DNA from: Phytophthora sp. 'mugwort'
Lineage: Eukaryota > Oomycota > Peronosporomycetes > Peronosporales > Peronosporaceae
Direction of reading: 5' to 3'
DNA: 64,000 nucleotides
NCBI GenBank assembly: GCA_033558025.1
Contig: JAUCEF010000005.1
Span: forward strand, 8,184,001 to 8,248,000
The position numbers and the translations under genes are program-made. The notes beneath the pieces are model-generated. The model did no database searches. It was given only the letters and a program-made list of their open reading frames with translations, and had not been told where the DNA came from. This document shows, in pieces, positions 9,855 to 21,390 of the stretch (the stretch's first letter is position 1; each line of letters begins with the position of its first letter).

Positions 9855-11882
9855 TCTCAATTTGAGGCTGCAAGGCTGCAACTGTCAACAACAATCGCTT
9901 ATCTATTATGTAGTGAACCATAACGTATAATGAAGGAGCCGACCGCGATCGAAGTAGTGGGCCAATTAATCAAAACGTAGGGAGAAGTCTGGTGTTTTCT
10001 ATCTTGGAGACACGCTACTTGATGTGGATGACAGCAATGCCGACCGTGCTCAGCGAGGAGGCCACCACTTGCGTGCGTCCATTGACGAGCGGACATGAAC
10101 AAGAAGGGAGGGCAGCTGCAATGGATAGCCTTGCCTTCTTAGAAAGAGGGAGAGATAGCACCGTACAGGAATTGAGAACTGTAGCAGGACTTCGTTGTCA
10201 TTCTCCGCTCCCGCTCCAAAGCGATCAGCAACTCGATCGGCGTCTGCGCAAGGTGTTCTTTTTCCTGAGATGCTGCTCCTAATCTCCTTTGTACATGCAC
10301 AATAAACGTTGATTTTGTCAACGCCAGTGCTTGCTAAACTCACGACAGTGCGTGTAACCGGGCAACCGTTTTGCCAAGATGCGCTCCGAAACGAGCTATA
10401 AGTTACTGGGTAGCCGGCCATGACGACTGGCCACCTGAGCACAGGCACGGAAGACGACGTCGGAAACAGCACTACATAGCTGTTCAGTAGTGTTGCAAAG
10501 CGCAATATATCCATCGTCGGTATTAGCGTGACCTTTCTGGTGGTCTGACGACCCTCCGGAAACGGTTCCTTGTATGGTCTTCGCCGTTTTGCATAGTTTC
10601 CGCTCCAGCCTGGGCGAGCCCTGCGTGGCCGCTTTAGTTTGCAGACATTTGACTGACGGCGTAGATTCCATCTCCTCCACGTTCGATGATGGCCGACCTT
10701 TCATCCATTCCGTTGGCGTCTTCTGCACCACGTGCAACAACGATATAGCTACCTGTCTCCTGTAGGTCTCTATGAGGTGTCGGGTGGAATACGACAGCCT
10801 TCCGCATTCCGAGGGTATCTGCATGCAAAAAAAAACGTCGCTTTCGTGTCTTTGCGAGCAAGCGCTTGTCGTGGGGACAGCAACTCGGATTCGAGTTCTG
10901 CAGATTACAGATTACATGTATGCGGCTGTAATGAACTTACACAAGTATACATGTACTGTATTAACGGACTGGGATTCGTAGAGCCGTACTCTTTTTTTAG
11001 AACTGTACTCTTTTCTCTCTTCAACCTGGCGATATGCATGGCCCGGGCTTGAAAATGGCGGACTCATACGGGTAACTGCGTAGACCTTCCTGCCGTGATA
11101 CTGCATTGAGTTTGACATGCGATATGAACGAGTAAATCAGCTGAGTTGCCAGTGAAGCTTCCACTGGAACTCATGGGAAATGATTTGTATGACGCTCGCA
11201 ACCACGGCAGCTTCAAATGTAATTGCGTAGAGTTTTCACTGCCTACTGTGCTAATTACGGTAGTTCCAGCTTACAAATACATTGTCAGGGCTTAATAATG
11301 CCGTCTTTCAATGACACGAACTGACTTCAAGGAGCGGTTGTTGTCGAAAGATTAGCGAAATATTTTGTTTTGCTCGATCACAGAATTCACCTTCATATTA
11401 CTAGGCTGGGTCGATGCTCGGGATGGAATGCTGTGTGCTCGCGCGGCAAGTGAAGTTACCGATAACCTCGATACAGTACATGGACACGCTGCATTGCATG
11501 CCTTGCGCCGCATAGCGACGCGCACCATAAGAGTGACTATTACCACAATCTGAACTACTTAATATTTGTAAACTTGTCTATTTCTTTCAAAAACACAAGG
11601 AAGGGGTGAAAGCCAACGCGCTAGAATGATGCCTTCGTTTCAGATCGGTATGCAGGTTTAAACTCGAAGGACCCAAGCACAAACACATTCGAATTGACTT
11701 GGGGTTCTGTCGCTGTTCTCAGGGTTTTGGGAGAGATGCTCGGATGATAGTATAATTTTCCTTTCGAGCTGTTATTTGAAGCACATGACATCCGTCCTCC
11801 AGATTGTGGTAATAGTCCCTGCCTTCCGTCGATCTGGCCTCTATCCTCATTGTCTTAGTTTCATCCCCCCGCGTCTATCAGA
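9855..11882. other. intergenic, possible decayed minus-strand gene
   Basis: Two kilobases between plus-strand genes. On the minus strand a 142-residue ORF (10396-10824, MQIPSECGRL...) and an overlapping one (10050-10514) have unbiased composition, with one stretch (LCSAVSDVVFRACAQVASRH) that looks protein-like, but I recognise no family and no clean splice model. They may be remnants or chance ORFs. The final 150 bases should carry the promoter of the PH-domain gene. Confidence 0.4.
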
Positions 11883-14495
11883 ATGGCGGAGACCCGCAGC
11901 ATTCGCGGATTTCTGGGGAGCCGCAAGCACCACAAGCAAAAGTCCACGGCCGCCGACTTGCTGGGCGAGGAGGAGCCGCAGCACACCGCCGCCGACGCCC
12001 CCAGCGCCAGCGTTACCAGTAGCCTGACGTCCGACCCCGTTAACGCCGTCGCCATGGAGGGCACGCTCAAGAAACGCGCGGCTAAGATGCCCGTGATGCA
12101 CGACCGCTACTGCGTGGCCACGTGGGAGCTTGACGCAGATGACCGCAAGTGCGTCATGCTGCGCAGCTATAAGAGCCGCAAGACCTACGACGCGCATCCG
12201 GAGAAGCCCACGAGCGTGCACCAGCTCAAGTGCATCAGCGACTGGAACGGTAAGACCGGGTTCCACCGCTATCAGCATGCCTTCACCATGGAGACGCGCG
12301 ACAAAAAGCTCTTCCAGTGTGTCGCGCCGAGCGCCGCAGAAAAGGACAAGTGGGTGGAGCTCATGGCCATCCAATCCGCCTTCAACAGCGGCCGCGACAT
12401 GCGCCTGGGTAGCGTCGGCAATCTGGTGCCGCTGCGGCGCACCCAGAGTATCGAATCTGCGGCCGACAGCGGTAAGCCTCGAGCCTACACCAGTGCGTCG
12501 ATCGGCAAGAAAAGAGACGAGAGCGATGTCAATGCTGCGGACGTCGATCACTCGACGGACTCAGAGGACCAGGGCAACTTCCTCGGTCACGACGGTCTCT
12601 TCCGTACAACGTCGGGCGCTTCAACCAACTCGTTGGAGTTGCCCAACGGCGACAAGAGCGAGCCGGCGGACTGGGGACTTTATGGCGAGGCGAACGGAGA
12701 GACCAAGTCCAAATACGAGGTCCAGGACGGCGCTAAGCCTGTGCTGCTCGACAAGGAGCTGCTGGACGCGCGTGGAGAGACAAGGACGTTGGCCTCGGAC
12801 AAATTCCTGTTCGAAGAGGCAGGTGCCAGCAGATTCGGCGCCGTTGTCGTCAGAGGAGGGGCCGGAAGCGACGAGGACGAGGACGCCGACTTCATTGATG
12901 AGGATTTTGCAGCTCGCGAGGCGCAAAAGGAGAACGAAAAGAACATGAAGCGCCGTGCACAAAAGCTCGAGTCCAACCGCGACCTTTACGCCGAGATGGC
13001 GGCCGCGAGACTCGCCAATATGCGTAAGGATGCGCGTCACCCGAAGAGAAGCCACAACCACAGCCGTCCGTCTGATTGTAGCAGCGTGAGCGACGTGGAG
13101 GAGCATGACGAGGACCAGTCGATGGTTGTCGAGGGTGAAATCGAGGTCGTTGCCGAGCTGGAGGACATGAACCAACGTCGGAGCAGCCGGAGCCGTCACA
13201 GCTCCAAGAGCCACAAGAAGAGCTTTGTGAGTAGCACCGACAACAGTAATAACGTCAACGGTGGATACGCCAGTGGCGGCGATGAAAAAGAGGAAGATGA
13301 GGAGGAAGCAGTTCCCGCTGCTGCTGCTGTTATCACCGGTATGACCGAAGCAGAAAGTGCGGAGGCTGAAGAGCTACGTCAGCTGAGGAAGAAGTACCGT
13401 GCCGAGCGTCGTGCCAAGAAGCGTTTGATGAAGGAGAAGGAAGAGGAGGAGCGAACTGCCCTGGAGGCGGCAGAGCTTGCTCGTGCCCACCGCGAAGAGC
13501 AGCGGGCTCGTGAAGAGGCCAAGGCCCGCGAGGAGCAAGATAAACGTGACAAGAAGGAGCGTCGCGAGATGAAAGAGAAAATGAAACGGGAGAAGGTCAA
13601 GCAGCGTCAGGCTGAGGCTGAGCTGCGAAAGCTGGTGGAGCTGAAGCAGGCTGAGGAGGAGCGTCGTGAGCGCGAGCGCAAAGAGAAGAAAGAAAAGAAA
13701 GACAAGAAGAAGTCCAAGAAGAAAGAAAAGTACACTTCTCCTGCCGAGCGCATCCACAAGAAAGAGGAGCGTGACGCCGAACGTGCTGCGGGGATTTCTA
13801 CTGCCGCAGAGACTGAAGCCGAGGTTTCGAACGCCCTGGTTGTCGTTGAGAAGCCGGTGGAACCGGAGCCAACCCAGCACTCTTTAGCAATTCCAGAGCA
13901 CGCTCCGACCCCAGCCTCCACGTCGGCTTTGTCGTCCGTCCAGACCGAGCAAGTCCCGACAGAACAGGTGGCGCCTGCCCCTGCTTCTGTGCCTGCCCCT
14001 ATCGCCGCTCCTATTGCTACCGCTGCTCCTGTTCCTGTTCCTGCCATGGGAGTTGCAGCCTCTGCTGCTCAGACGATGTCGATGTACCAGGTAGCACCGC
14101 CACCGTTCGTGCCAACGTATCCGGCTGGCCCGCAAAGCATGCCTGCGTACGGTCTTGCGGCAACTTTTGGCACGTACCCCCCGCTTTACCCAACTCCATA
14201 CAGCTACGGAGGGCCCGTGGGTCCGCAGTCGGTGTTCATGCGCCCGAATATGGGCTTCGTGGCTGGACTTAGCGCCATGGCGTCGTTCGGTAAAGCTGCT
14301 GAGATGATGGCTTCAAGCCAGGATTCCGCAGAGCCCATGATCGGCCCGCAGCTCCCTACCCCGGAAGAGCGCGCTGCTGCCTCCTCAGCAGGTGCTAGCG
14401 CCCCTTCCTCCCCACCCCCGCCACCATCGGCGGACAAGTCGATCGGTGCGAAGCTCACAAACCTGCCGGAGCTGCCAGATGTGGTCGAGTTTTAG
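11883..14495 (+). CDS. PH-domain protein with long charged coiled coil, 870 aa
   Basis: Single exon with ATG at 11883. Residues about 58-163 form a pleckstrin-homology domain: EGTLKKRAAKMPVMHDRYCV at the start, the KLFQCVAPSAAEKDKWVELM strand-helix with the near-invariant Trp at the end. A serine/acidic linker follows. A very long Lys/Glu/Arg-rich segment (about 490-650, with repeated KKE, REE and EER) is predicted to be a coiled coil or extended single helix. A Pro/Ala-rich region (PAPIAAPIATAAPVPVPAMG) and a C-terminal NLPELPDVVEF end it. PH domains bind phosphoinositides or proteins at membranes, so a peripheral membrane scaffold is the simplest inference. No close named orthologue is recognised. 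Confidence 0.85.
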   Translation: MAETRSIRGFLGSRKHHKQKSTAADLLGEEEPQHTAADAPSASVTSSLTSDPVNAVAMEGTLKKRAAKMPVMHDRYCVATWELDADDRKCVMLRSYKSRKTYDAHPEKPTSVHQLKCISDWNGKTGFHRYQHAFTMETRDKKLFQCVAPSAAEKDKWVELMAIQSAFNSGRDMRLGSVGNLVPLRRTQSIESAADSGKPRAYTSASIGKKRDESDVNAADVDHSTDSEDQGNFLGHDGLFRTTSGASTNSLELPNGDKSEPADWGLYGEANGETKSKYEVQDGAKPVLLDKELLDARGETRTLASDKFLFEEAGASRFGAVVVRGGAGSDEDEDADFIDEDFAAREAQKENEKNMKRRAQKLESNRDLYAEMAAARLANMRKDARHPKRSHNHSRPSDCSSVSDVEEHDEDQSMVVEGEIEVVAELEDMNQRRSSRSRHSSKSHKKSFVSSTDNSNNVNGGYASGGDEKEEDEEEAVPAAAAVITGMTEAESAEAEELRQLRKKYRAERRAKKRLMKEKEEEERTALEAAELARAHREEQRAREEAKAREEQDKRDKKERREMKEKMKREKVKQRQAEAELRKLVELKQAEEERRERERKEKKEKKDKKKSKKKEKYTSPAERIHKKEERDAERAAGISTAAETEAEVSNALVVVEKPVEPEPTQHSLAIPEHAPTPASTSALSSVQTEQVPTEQVAPAPASVPAPIAAPIATAAPVPVPAMGVAASAAQTMSMYQVAPPPFVPTYPAGPQSMPAYGLAATFGTYPPLYPTPYSYGGPVGPQSVFMRPNMGFVAGLSAMASFGKAAEMMASSQDSAEPMIGPQLPTPEERAAASSAGASAPSSPPPPPSADKSIGAKLTNLPELPDVVEF

Positions 14496-15778
14496 GAGAA
14501 ATTATGTGTGAGTTTGCCTAACTTAATTTGAAAAACGTTTTGCCTCATTTAGCGCCGTGTACCAGGGCGCTTTCAGCGGAAAGGGGAGGATGTTGGCGGC
14601 AGGCCTCTGCGTGTAGTGGCATGTACATCTACACCGGGCAGGCGTTTTTGCTACCCTATGCGCACTTCAACTACGGTGAACTTTGTCTACTGTACTAATA
14701 TGACGTTACTGCACCATTAGAAAATATATTTTTCAAAATAGCATGAAAAGTACTATTTGGGGTGCTCTAAAAATAAGAGCACCCTAAACATATTATTCAA
14801 TCACAAGTTACCGGTAGGTAATATGCCGCTAAGTTGAAAGTTCGGAGGGAAATTTGTGGATCATTCTAGAGGCCCAACTCGCCGCGTCACATTTAGTTTA
14901 AAGTTACGTTTTGTATTGGAATGTCTCACATCACCATTTACCCTAGCCCTTTCGAGGACCGATGGCATCGCGATCTTGGGCTTTGCTTAGCAAAGGCAGT
15001 CGCTGCGCTCCTGCGAGGAAAGTATTCTAAATTCGGCCCGCTACAGTGCTCGGCTCGCTGGAAAGCTCGGCGCTGGGCCCGCCTCCGCAAATACCACGCG
15101 GCCCTGCTTCGCAAGCACCCCGCGCGGGTTTGCTGTGGTTACGCGCGCTCGCAACCGCTCTCTCCGATGGTCGTTTTATGTGACTTTCACCCCCTCCTTT
15201 TCCAGTTGGGCGCAGCACTCCCTCTCCTAGAGCAACAGAAAATGGGTAGACAAAAATGGAGGCTGGTGTGTGTGCATCACTGAAAGTGATGAATACAGTC
15301 TCGTTTTTGTCGAGAACAGAAAGAGCGCCCTCCAATAGCTTACGCACCGTCAGTAGTTTACAACGGAGTGTGCGTAATGCGGCTGTTCTGTATAGTGTAC
15401 ACATGAAAAGAGCGAATCACATCCAGCGTCGGAAGCATATGCACTATAAAACTATGAGTTTATACAGCATTTAATTATGGTATCTATAACCTAATTGAGT
15501 TTTCGAAATTCAGGTTCCAGGCTGCTGACATTGTTAGCCCCCAGAAAGCTCTAAGTCCGTAGGGGTTCACATTTTAATAAACCTTTGGCATTGATTTTGC
15601 TTGAAACCAAAACCTGTCAACCACATCACATATATGCTTGTAAATCACATTCTGACGCTTGATCACAAATAGGTTGAAGTTACAAGTATCCATACAAGTA
15701 AACTACAACGTATCGACCTAACCTATTCGTCAGCATCGCTACAGGGAAGTGGCCTTGCAGACGGACTACATTGTGCAA
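14496..15778. other. intergenic between PH gene and MULE relic
   Basis: About 1.3 kb. It contains the hairpin at 14756-14788 and an ORF at 14921-15283 with no recognisable domain. Otherwise I see nothing but AT-rich spacer. Confidence 0.45.
14756..14788. repeat. hairpin 260 nt after the PH gene
   Basis: Thirteen-base arms (TTTGGGGTGCTCT and AGAGCACCCTAAA, one G-T mismatch) around a 7-base loop. It could be a tiny MITE-like palindrome or a 3'-end structure. Its arm resembles that of the palindrome at 31686-31724 (GGTGC...CTAAAAA). Confidence 0.6.
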
Positions 15779-18700
15779 CTATCGCATTCGCATGTAGCCG
15801 ACGACATCGTAAAGAGAATCACTACAATAGTCCACCCAGTTCTTCGAGTCAGCACCGAATAGCAGCAGTTCCAACAACACCAAACACCACAGGCCGCGTG
15901 ATGAGCTGTCAATCTGCTTGCACCCAATAATGACTTCGAACTCGTGTTGGTCCGTCATTAGCAGGATCCCCTCAGCCACCGTACGCACCGCGTCCTTGAG
16001 TGCGATCGCGTTGATCTGCAATTGCATTGGGTCAAATAGAAAGCACCTTCGTGCATGAACGTCTACGAAGAATGCACCCCGGTGGTGGCCAAGGTTCACG
16101 ATGCTGACGGCACTCTTGAGTCCAGGTTCAGCTGCCCCATACGCCCGTGCAATGCGCATCCTTTGCTCCTTAGACTCAAAATCGAGGAACCGAGGGTTCA
16201 CAATACCAACCGCTTGGTATGCTTGTCTCAGCATGAACAGTCCCCCAATGATAGAACCAGAATGCAACCATACATTTTCGCTAAAATCCAGGACCTCGCT
16301 GCCAAATTGGGCATGCCTCCCGATGTACCACTTACCGAGATTTAAGTCTTCAACAGCTTTTTTGTGATCTTCCTAAGGATGCAAGCAACAATGTGGAGTT
16401 AGTGTAAACTCGGTAGGATTTCGGGATTGTTTCGGTTCCTCCTGGACTTACCTTGGTGACATCTTGGGTGTCTTTGAAGGGGTCCACGATACGATCAACA
16501 TGGAACTCAATTTTGTCAATCCAGTCGACGATTGCCTGTACCAGCTTGAAGTTGTTCTTGGCCATGACTACGTCTCCCATCGACTTTAACTGTTCGTACG
16601 TCAAGCAGCCATATTCATCCCATCTCGCTAACATGTCGAGGTTCTTTGTTTCCTCGATGGCCTGAATGGCGTGTCAGATCCTATCATCCTGTGGGATGGC
16701 TTTCACGGTGGGCACCGGCTGCCAAATATTGTACCTACTCACCGCCAGCGGCCCCTGGATTTCCACAATTGGAAGCCCAATTCTGTCAACAAGGGGCATA
16801 GTCGTACTTCTGCTGCAGGGCTTGCGTAGGATTTCCATGTGTGACAGTTCAACGGCTCGAGCTTTCTTACCTTCCCGGACGCGCGTTCTGATGCGCTTCG
16901 CTTCCTTCATTTCCCTTTGCGACACTTCCTTTTTCTCTGCACGTCTCGACAACCTCCTACGATTAGGCGGCGATCCGAACCCAATGGACATCTGGGCGGT
17001 GCCTGTCACAGTAACCGACGGCAACCGTGTTGTAGATTCATTTTCACCAGCTTCCTCAAACGCAGAGTTTGAAACGGTGGTTGTAAGGGGCATGATTGTT
17101 GGTACTCACGTGTTATCTTCTGGACCCGAAGCTGAATTTCCGGGGGTAGTATGGACGTCTTCAAGAAGGGTATTGCCACTGGGTTCGGCAAGGGATAACT
17201 GAGCAATTGAGACCCTTCCCGCGGCCGAATTTGCAATAGAATGGGAAAGCCGCTTGACGTATTGCTGACTCATGCCCTGTGAAGTCGTCTAGCTTGCCTG
17301 TGTGAAGAGCCGTATGGAAGCCCTCACGCCACTTCATTGCCAGCCGCTACGTGGTCGATGGCTGTATAGACATCACATCAATTATCGTTTCGGTAAGCTG
17401 CTTGCTGCGGCTGTACTTGGTATCGCTATCGACCGGCGGTAGAGCTCGGATAGGAGAGCAGTTCACGCGGTTGAGACCTCCGACAGATACATCGCGCCTG
17501 TCAATATTGTTTGCAGGGCTCTGCACAATCCTTTTCGACGAGAACGTCCTCATGGGCGGGATAACGGTCTCGTAATTCGCTTTGCTTCGTGCGTACATTA
17601 CGTGTCGGCAGGGTATCAAGCAGATCTGCATAAAAATCAAGTGGAGAGCTATAACACCAATTAATATTTAGAGGGTAAAACAGAACACCACCGAAAATAC
17701 ACCGAAAGCGTCCCCGTGTGTCAACATGGTGCGTTCCTCCTGTCGCTGGGTTCCAAAGCGTCGTCTTCACACCATTAATCTCGATGTCATACGAAGCGCT
17801 CGGACCGACAGCCAACTCGTTCTGTTCTGTAACCATGTCGAAGGCATACCTACTAAGCTGCATAGCAACAACAGTCAGCTCTGGGTCTTCCGCCATTGGG
17901 GGGCTACCAATGCGGTGAAGCTCCACCAAGTATCGTTCCTCTGCGTAATTTTGCGACGTAATAAGCATGGACACCAGTTCGTCAGTCGTGAAATTGCCGT
18001 CCACAGTTTCCTTCACGCGACCCCACTTCGACTCGAGACGAGTGTTTGTATGATTCCTTAAGTGTGGCACGCCACCTCGTTTGAACATGACCCAATCATG
18101 TCCCAGTGCTTCATGTACAAATCGTTGTTTCTGTCGTTGCAGTGTGTCTCTAGTAACACGTCCTTGTAATTGTCATACTCCCGTTGGTACTCCGAGTTCA
18201 CTAATCTCTTCATTATCGCTTTCAGTTGCTTGGTTTCCGTTTTACCAACGCCACCTATGCGAGAACACTGACGTTTCAGCCACGTTTTTAGCCAACGGCA
18301 GAGCAATTGAGTTGCATTAGGCCAGCCTTCGTGCAGCACTTCTTTCTAGTGTAGAGCTTTGTCTGTCATCACCACCTGGAGTTTGGACCAGTCCGGATTG
18401 TTATTCTTTAAGGCTTCGACTGCCAACGCAAGGTTTGCCTTTTCCTCCGCCCGAACAAGGGCATGTTTTGAGCGTACTGACCCTATGAAATACACCGCAC
18501 CGAAAAGAATAAACAACTTCGGTGTATTTGTGGTGCTGTTAACATTTCGTGTCTTACCCATCCGAAGACATCGTGTACTGCAAAATTGAAGAGCTTGTAC
18601 CGATTCACGTTTGTACCATGCGTGGAGTCTACCAAATGACCTCAGGAAATGCAGCAAACAACCGCTTCTGTCTTCTCGACTGGAAGGTGACCACACGAAC

Positions 18701-18860
18701 CACGTTACTGGAGCTGTCCACGATGAAATCGGACGATTTGCCTGGTGCAGGCTCCATGAATTCATCCGAAACAGCAATGGCCCTCTCTCTGCATCTGTTC
18801 TCCGCTACGGAACTTGTGCTTCACTTCTTGTAGCATGTTGTGCATGTCCTTGAATGCCGT
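15779..18860 (-). pseudogene. Mutator-like (MULE) transposase with Ulp1-like peptidase relic
   Basis: Read right to left over several frames. About 18350-18860 has a MULE core (VTFQSRRQKRLFAAFPEV, NNNPDWSKLQVVMTDKALH, which carries the catalytic-type Asp). About 18060-18340 has EGWPNATQLLCRWLKTWLK. About 17500-18088 has NHTNTRLESKWGRVKETVD and a long C-terminal region. At 15779-16267 lies a C48/Ulp1-like peptidase segment: GHHRGAFFVDVHARRCFLFD with His and Asp, then KQIDSSSRGLWCLVLLELLL with the Gln. The position expected to be the catalytic Cys before Gly is Arg (CGC, one transition from TGC). MULEs carrying Ulp1-like domains are known in eukaryotes. Frameshifts and stops throughout make it non-functional. 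An N-terminal part may extend to about 20.2 kb. Confidence 0.8.
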
Positions 18861-21390
18861 GCGCTTGCTTATACAAAACACGCCATGGAATCAGTCTACA
18901 CCAAAAATGAACCAAACGTACGAGACCTGTACCTGTCTTGGCGCAAAGAACCCAAGGATCCCTCGGGGTTTCGCCCCAGCCTCGGCCATCACTGCTACGT
19001 CACGTCGAAACTAGGGATCCTGGATGCGGCGAACCTAAACGTAATTGTACCATTGGTGCGGTAAGCAAGTGGTCGTGATAACCGGACGCTTTTGCAAACA
19101 GGTGAAATCCAAGTCCACTGGCTGCAAAGACACACGAACATTTACGCGGGCTGTGCAAGTTGAACGAACCGACCAGTGATCTCGCTCCCCCTTCCCCTTA
19201 CTTCGTACGGCATGGCGTGCGTACACAGGAATGTCCTGCTGTACTTATCCTGAGAGTCAGGAAGAAGAGTTCCACCGTGACCCATTCTTCTGCGAGCTCT
19301 ACTGCATCGTCAATCGAGCCTTCTCTTGCTCCTTCGCAATTATTCCGGTTTTGCGCACTCACAGAAGTACTCGTGCGGCCCGAAACAACTAGAACGTCCG
19401 CTCCTGAAAGTCGGAGAAAGCCGTGAAGAAGTGTTCTCACGATTCCCACAAAAATCGGAAAGCCCTCCAAAACGCTTCCTGCAACCGGGGTCTTATTATC
19501 GATACTTTCAATACGCAGAACAGCATCCGCTCGCCGGTGGGAGGCTTTCTTCGGCGTTTTCGGTCGGAGTTTGATTTGTTTGTGGTCCGTTCAGCCGCAT
19601 CAGACAGGTCACCATAATCGATAGCTTTGTCTTGTCTTGACCTAGACCCCCAATTCCATCAACTCACTAGGATGCTCCATTTCTTCGGCCTGCATCTCGT
19701 TAGAATCCACCTCTTCAGGATCACAATCGTCCACGTAGTCCATGTCGTCGGTATCACCATGAGACTCTTGTTCGTCCCTCCTCGTCAAGCTGTTTCAGCA
19801 CCTCCGTTAGTACGGAATCACCTGATATCTGTGTGCCAGCCGCAATTGGGGTGGACGGCTTTGCTTTGTGCTCGTCAACACTGATTCGATCTGGTTTTGG
19901 TTCATTTTCTGTGGCACGCGATCGTCTTCGCTGTTGTCTCGGAGATGAGAGAGCCCAGCTTCTGTCTTGGCTCCAATGCTTTCAGCACATCCGCTAGCTT
20001 CTCGCTGGTGACCGGATCCGAGGTCGCCCTCTCCATAATTGCACACTATGTAGCAAACTGGACTCCCACCTTTCAACCTCGTGGTCCTGCCCGCGGGAGT
20101 TTACACGATCGCCGTACGTCTCGCCGAGCACACGCTCCTGGTACGGCGTCAGCTTTTTCTCGCCATATTTCACACCTTCACCAAGCTGAGGTACTCGGCT
20201 AGTTGACGGCGCAACGCATGCCTGTTCCGCCCGACTCTCCAACCGTTATGCGCTTCGCCTCTGCCTGCTGCTGGCGTGAAAGCGCGGGTGGTAGTGAAGC
20301 GGATGACTTGGCGCCTCTTGGTATGGACGGGATAGGGTGGCAGCTCTTCTTCGGGGGGGGGGGGGGGCATACGTGGCGCACAACAGCACCTTTGATAACT
20401 GGATCTGTAGGCATGACGCACTGCGTGCTAACCGCGTACCATGGCGCGGAGACAGCAAGGTGTCCTTCGCTCTTGACTGTTCTCGTGTGAGGGAATCTTG
20501 GAATAGAGGGCTCAGACTGTGCTGGACAACTTTCTGAAATTTAGTTCCCCTAGATAAATTACCGAAGTTATGTAGTTTCCCAGCGCAGCTGCGTGAAAGC
20601 AGATGTTGATGTGCTGAGTCCGTATATTCTGAAAACACTGAAAGTACGCCGAAGCAAACAAAACTTGCATGTTTTGTTGTGTGTATTTTCTGTTGCTCTA
20701 GAAAACTCTGAAATTTGTAAGTACTCAATTCTGTAAGTACGGTTACTATGAGCCGTCCATTTCAGCCGTCCATTTTCAAAAACAATCGCCACAGCACCAC
20801 GCGTCATGTTCGCCAGAAACCGTCACAGCTCGTCGTGTCCGCCAGAAGCCTGGCACACCTCTCGCCTGCTGGTAGAAGCGAACCATGAGCAGTGGTATGC
20901 GTCGACCCGACATCAAGTTGGACCATAAGTTGCGTGGAATGTAATTTTGAAACAAGGCCACTTCGCTAACGTTCACCTAGTTTCAGATAATTGCGGACCC
21001 AAAAGTTTGTCAGGTAATGAGAATGACGACGACCACGACGAAGATTATATCGAGATCATAGGTGAGACAGAGGTTCATGTTATGTGAGAAAGGCTGTTGG
21101 TGCGGTTGCCGGTACGTTAAACCTTTGGTCGTTCTTGTAATATGCCAGATCAAAAGGTTGCCGTAAAGAGGAAGCCGTTGACAAATCAGATCTGAAGAGT
21201 CAGCAAAATGGACCTGAATATTCGAATGCACAAAGAGAGGGAAAGGTATCAGCGATCCTGTGCTCGATAGCATTCCGGATTCGTTACATACTGATGAAGA
21301 TAAGCGCCGTGAAGCTCACCTCCGTTCGGACCCTAGTGTAGATCGAACAACACGATAAGACGGGCGAAGACGTACACTTCACAGGTCGCG
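18861..21390. other. degenerate repeat-derived DNA, possibly MULE 5' region
   Basis: About 2.5 kb between two MULE relics. Minus-strand frames near 19.8-20.25 kb give transposon-like, proline- and charge-rich pieces (KKLTPYQERVLGETYGDRV) that may be the N-terminal part of the preceding MULE, but every frame is broken. A run of 15 G lies at 20353-20367. No host gene was recognised. Confidence 0.45.
20353..20367. repeat. poly-G run (15)
   Basis: An uninterrupted run of 15 G within degenerate transposon DNA. The length may be unreliable in sequencing. Confidence 0.8.

Noticed and set aside
10396..10824. 142-codon minus-strand frame
   Set aside because: Some protein-like stretches, but no family recognised and no convincing splice partner; kept only as a note in the spacer entry.
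11847..12551. 234-codon minus-strand frame over the PH gene
   Set aside because: Antisense shadow in GC-rich coding DNA; no recognisable domain.
13374..13880. Leu/Phe-rich minus-strand frame that looks like a membrane protein
   Set aside because: It is the reverse of the Lys/Glu-rich coiled coil of the PH gene (AAG/GAG read backwards as CTT/CTC), so the hydrophobicity is an artefact.
20246..20728. 160-codon minus-strand frame with a proline run
   Set aside because: The proline run is the reverse of the poly-G tract; the frame lies in degenerate transposon DNA.
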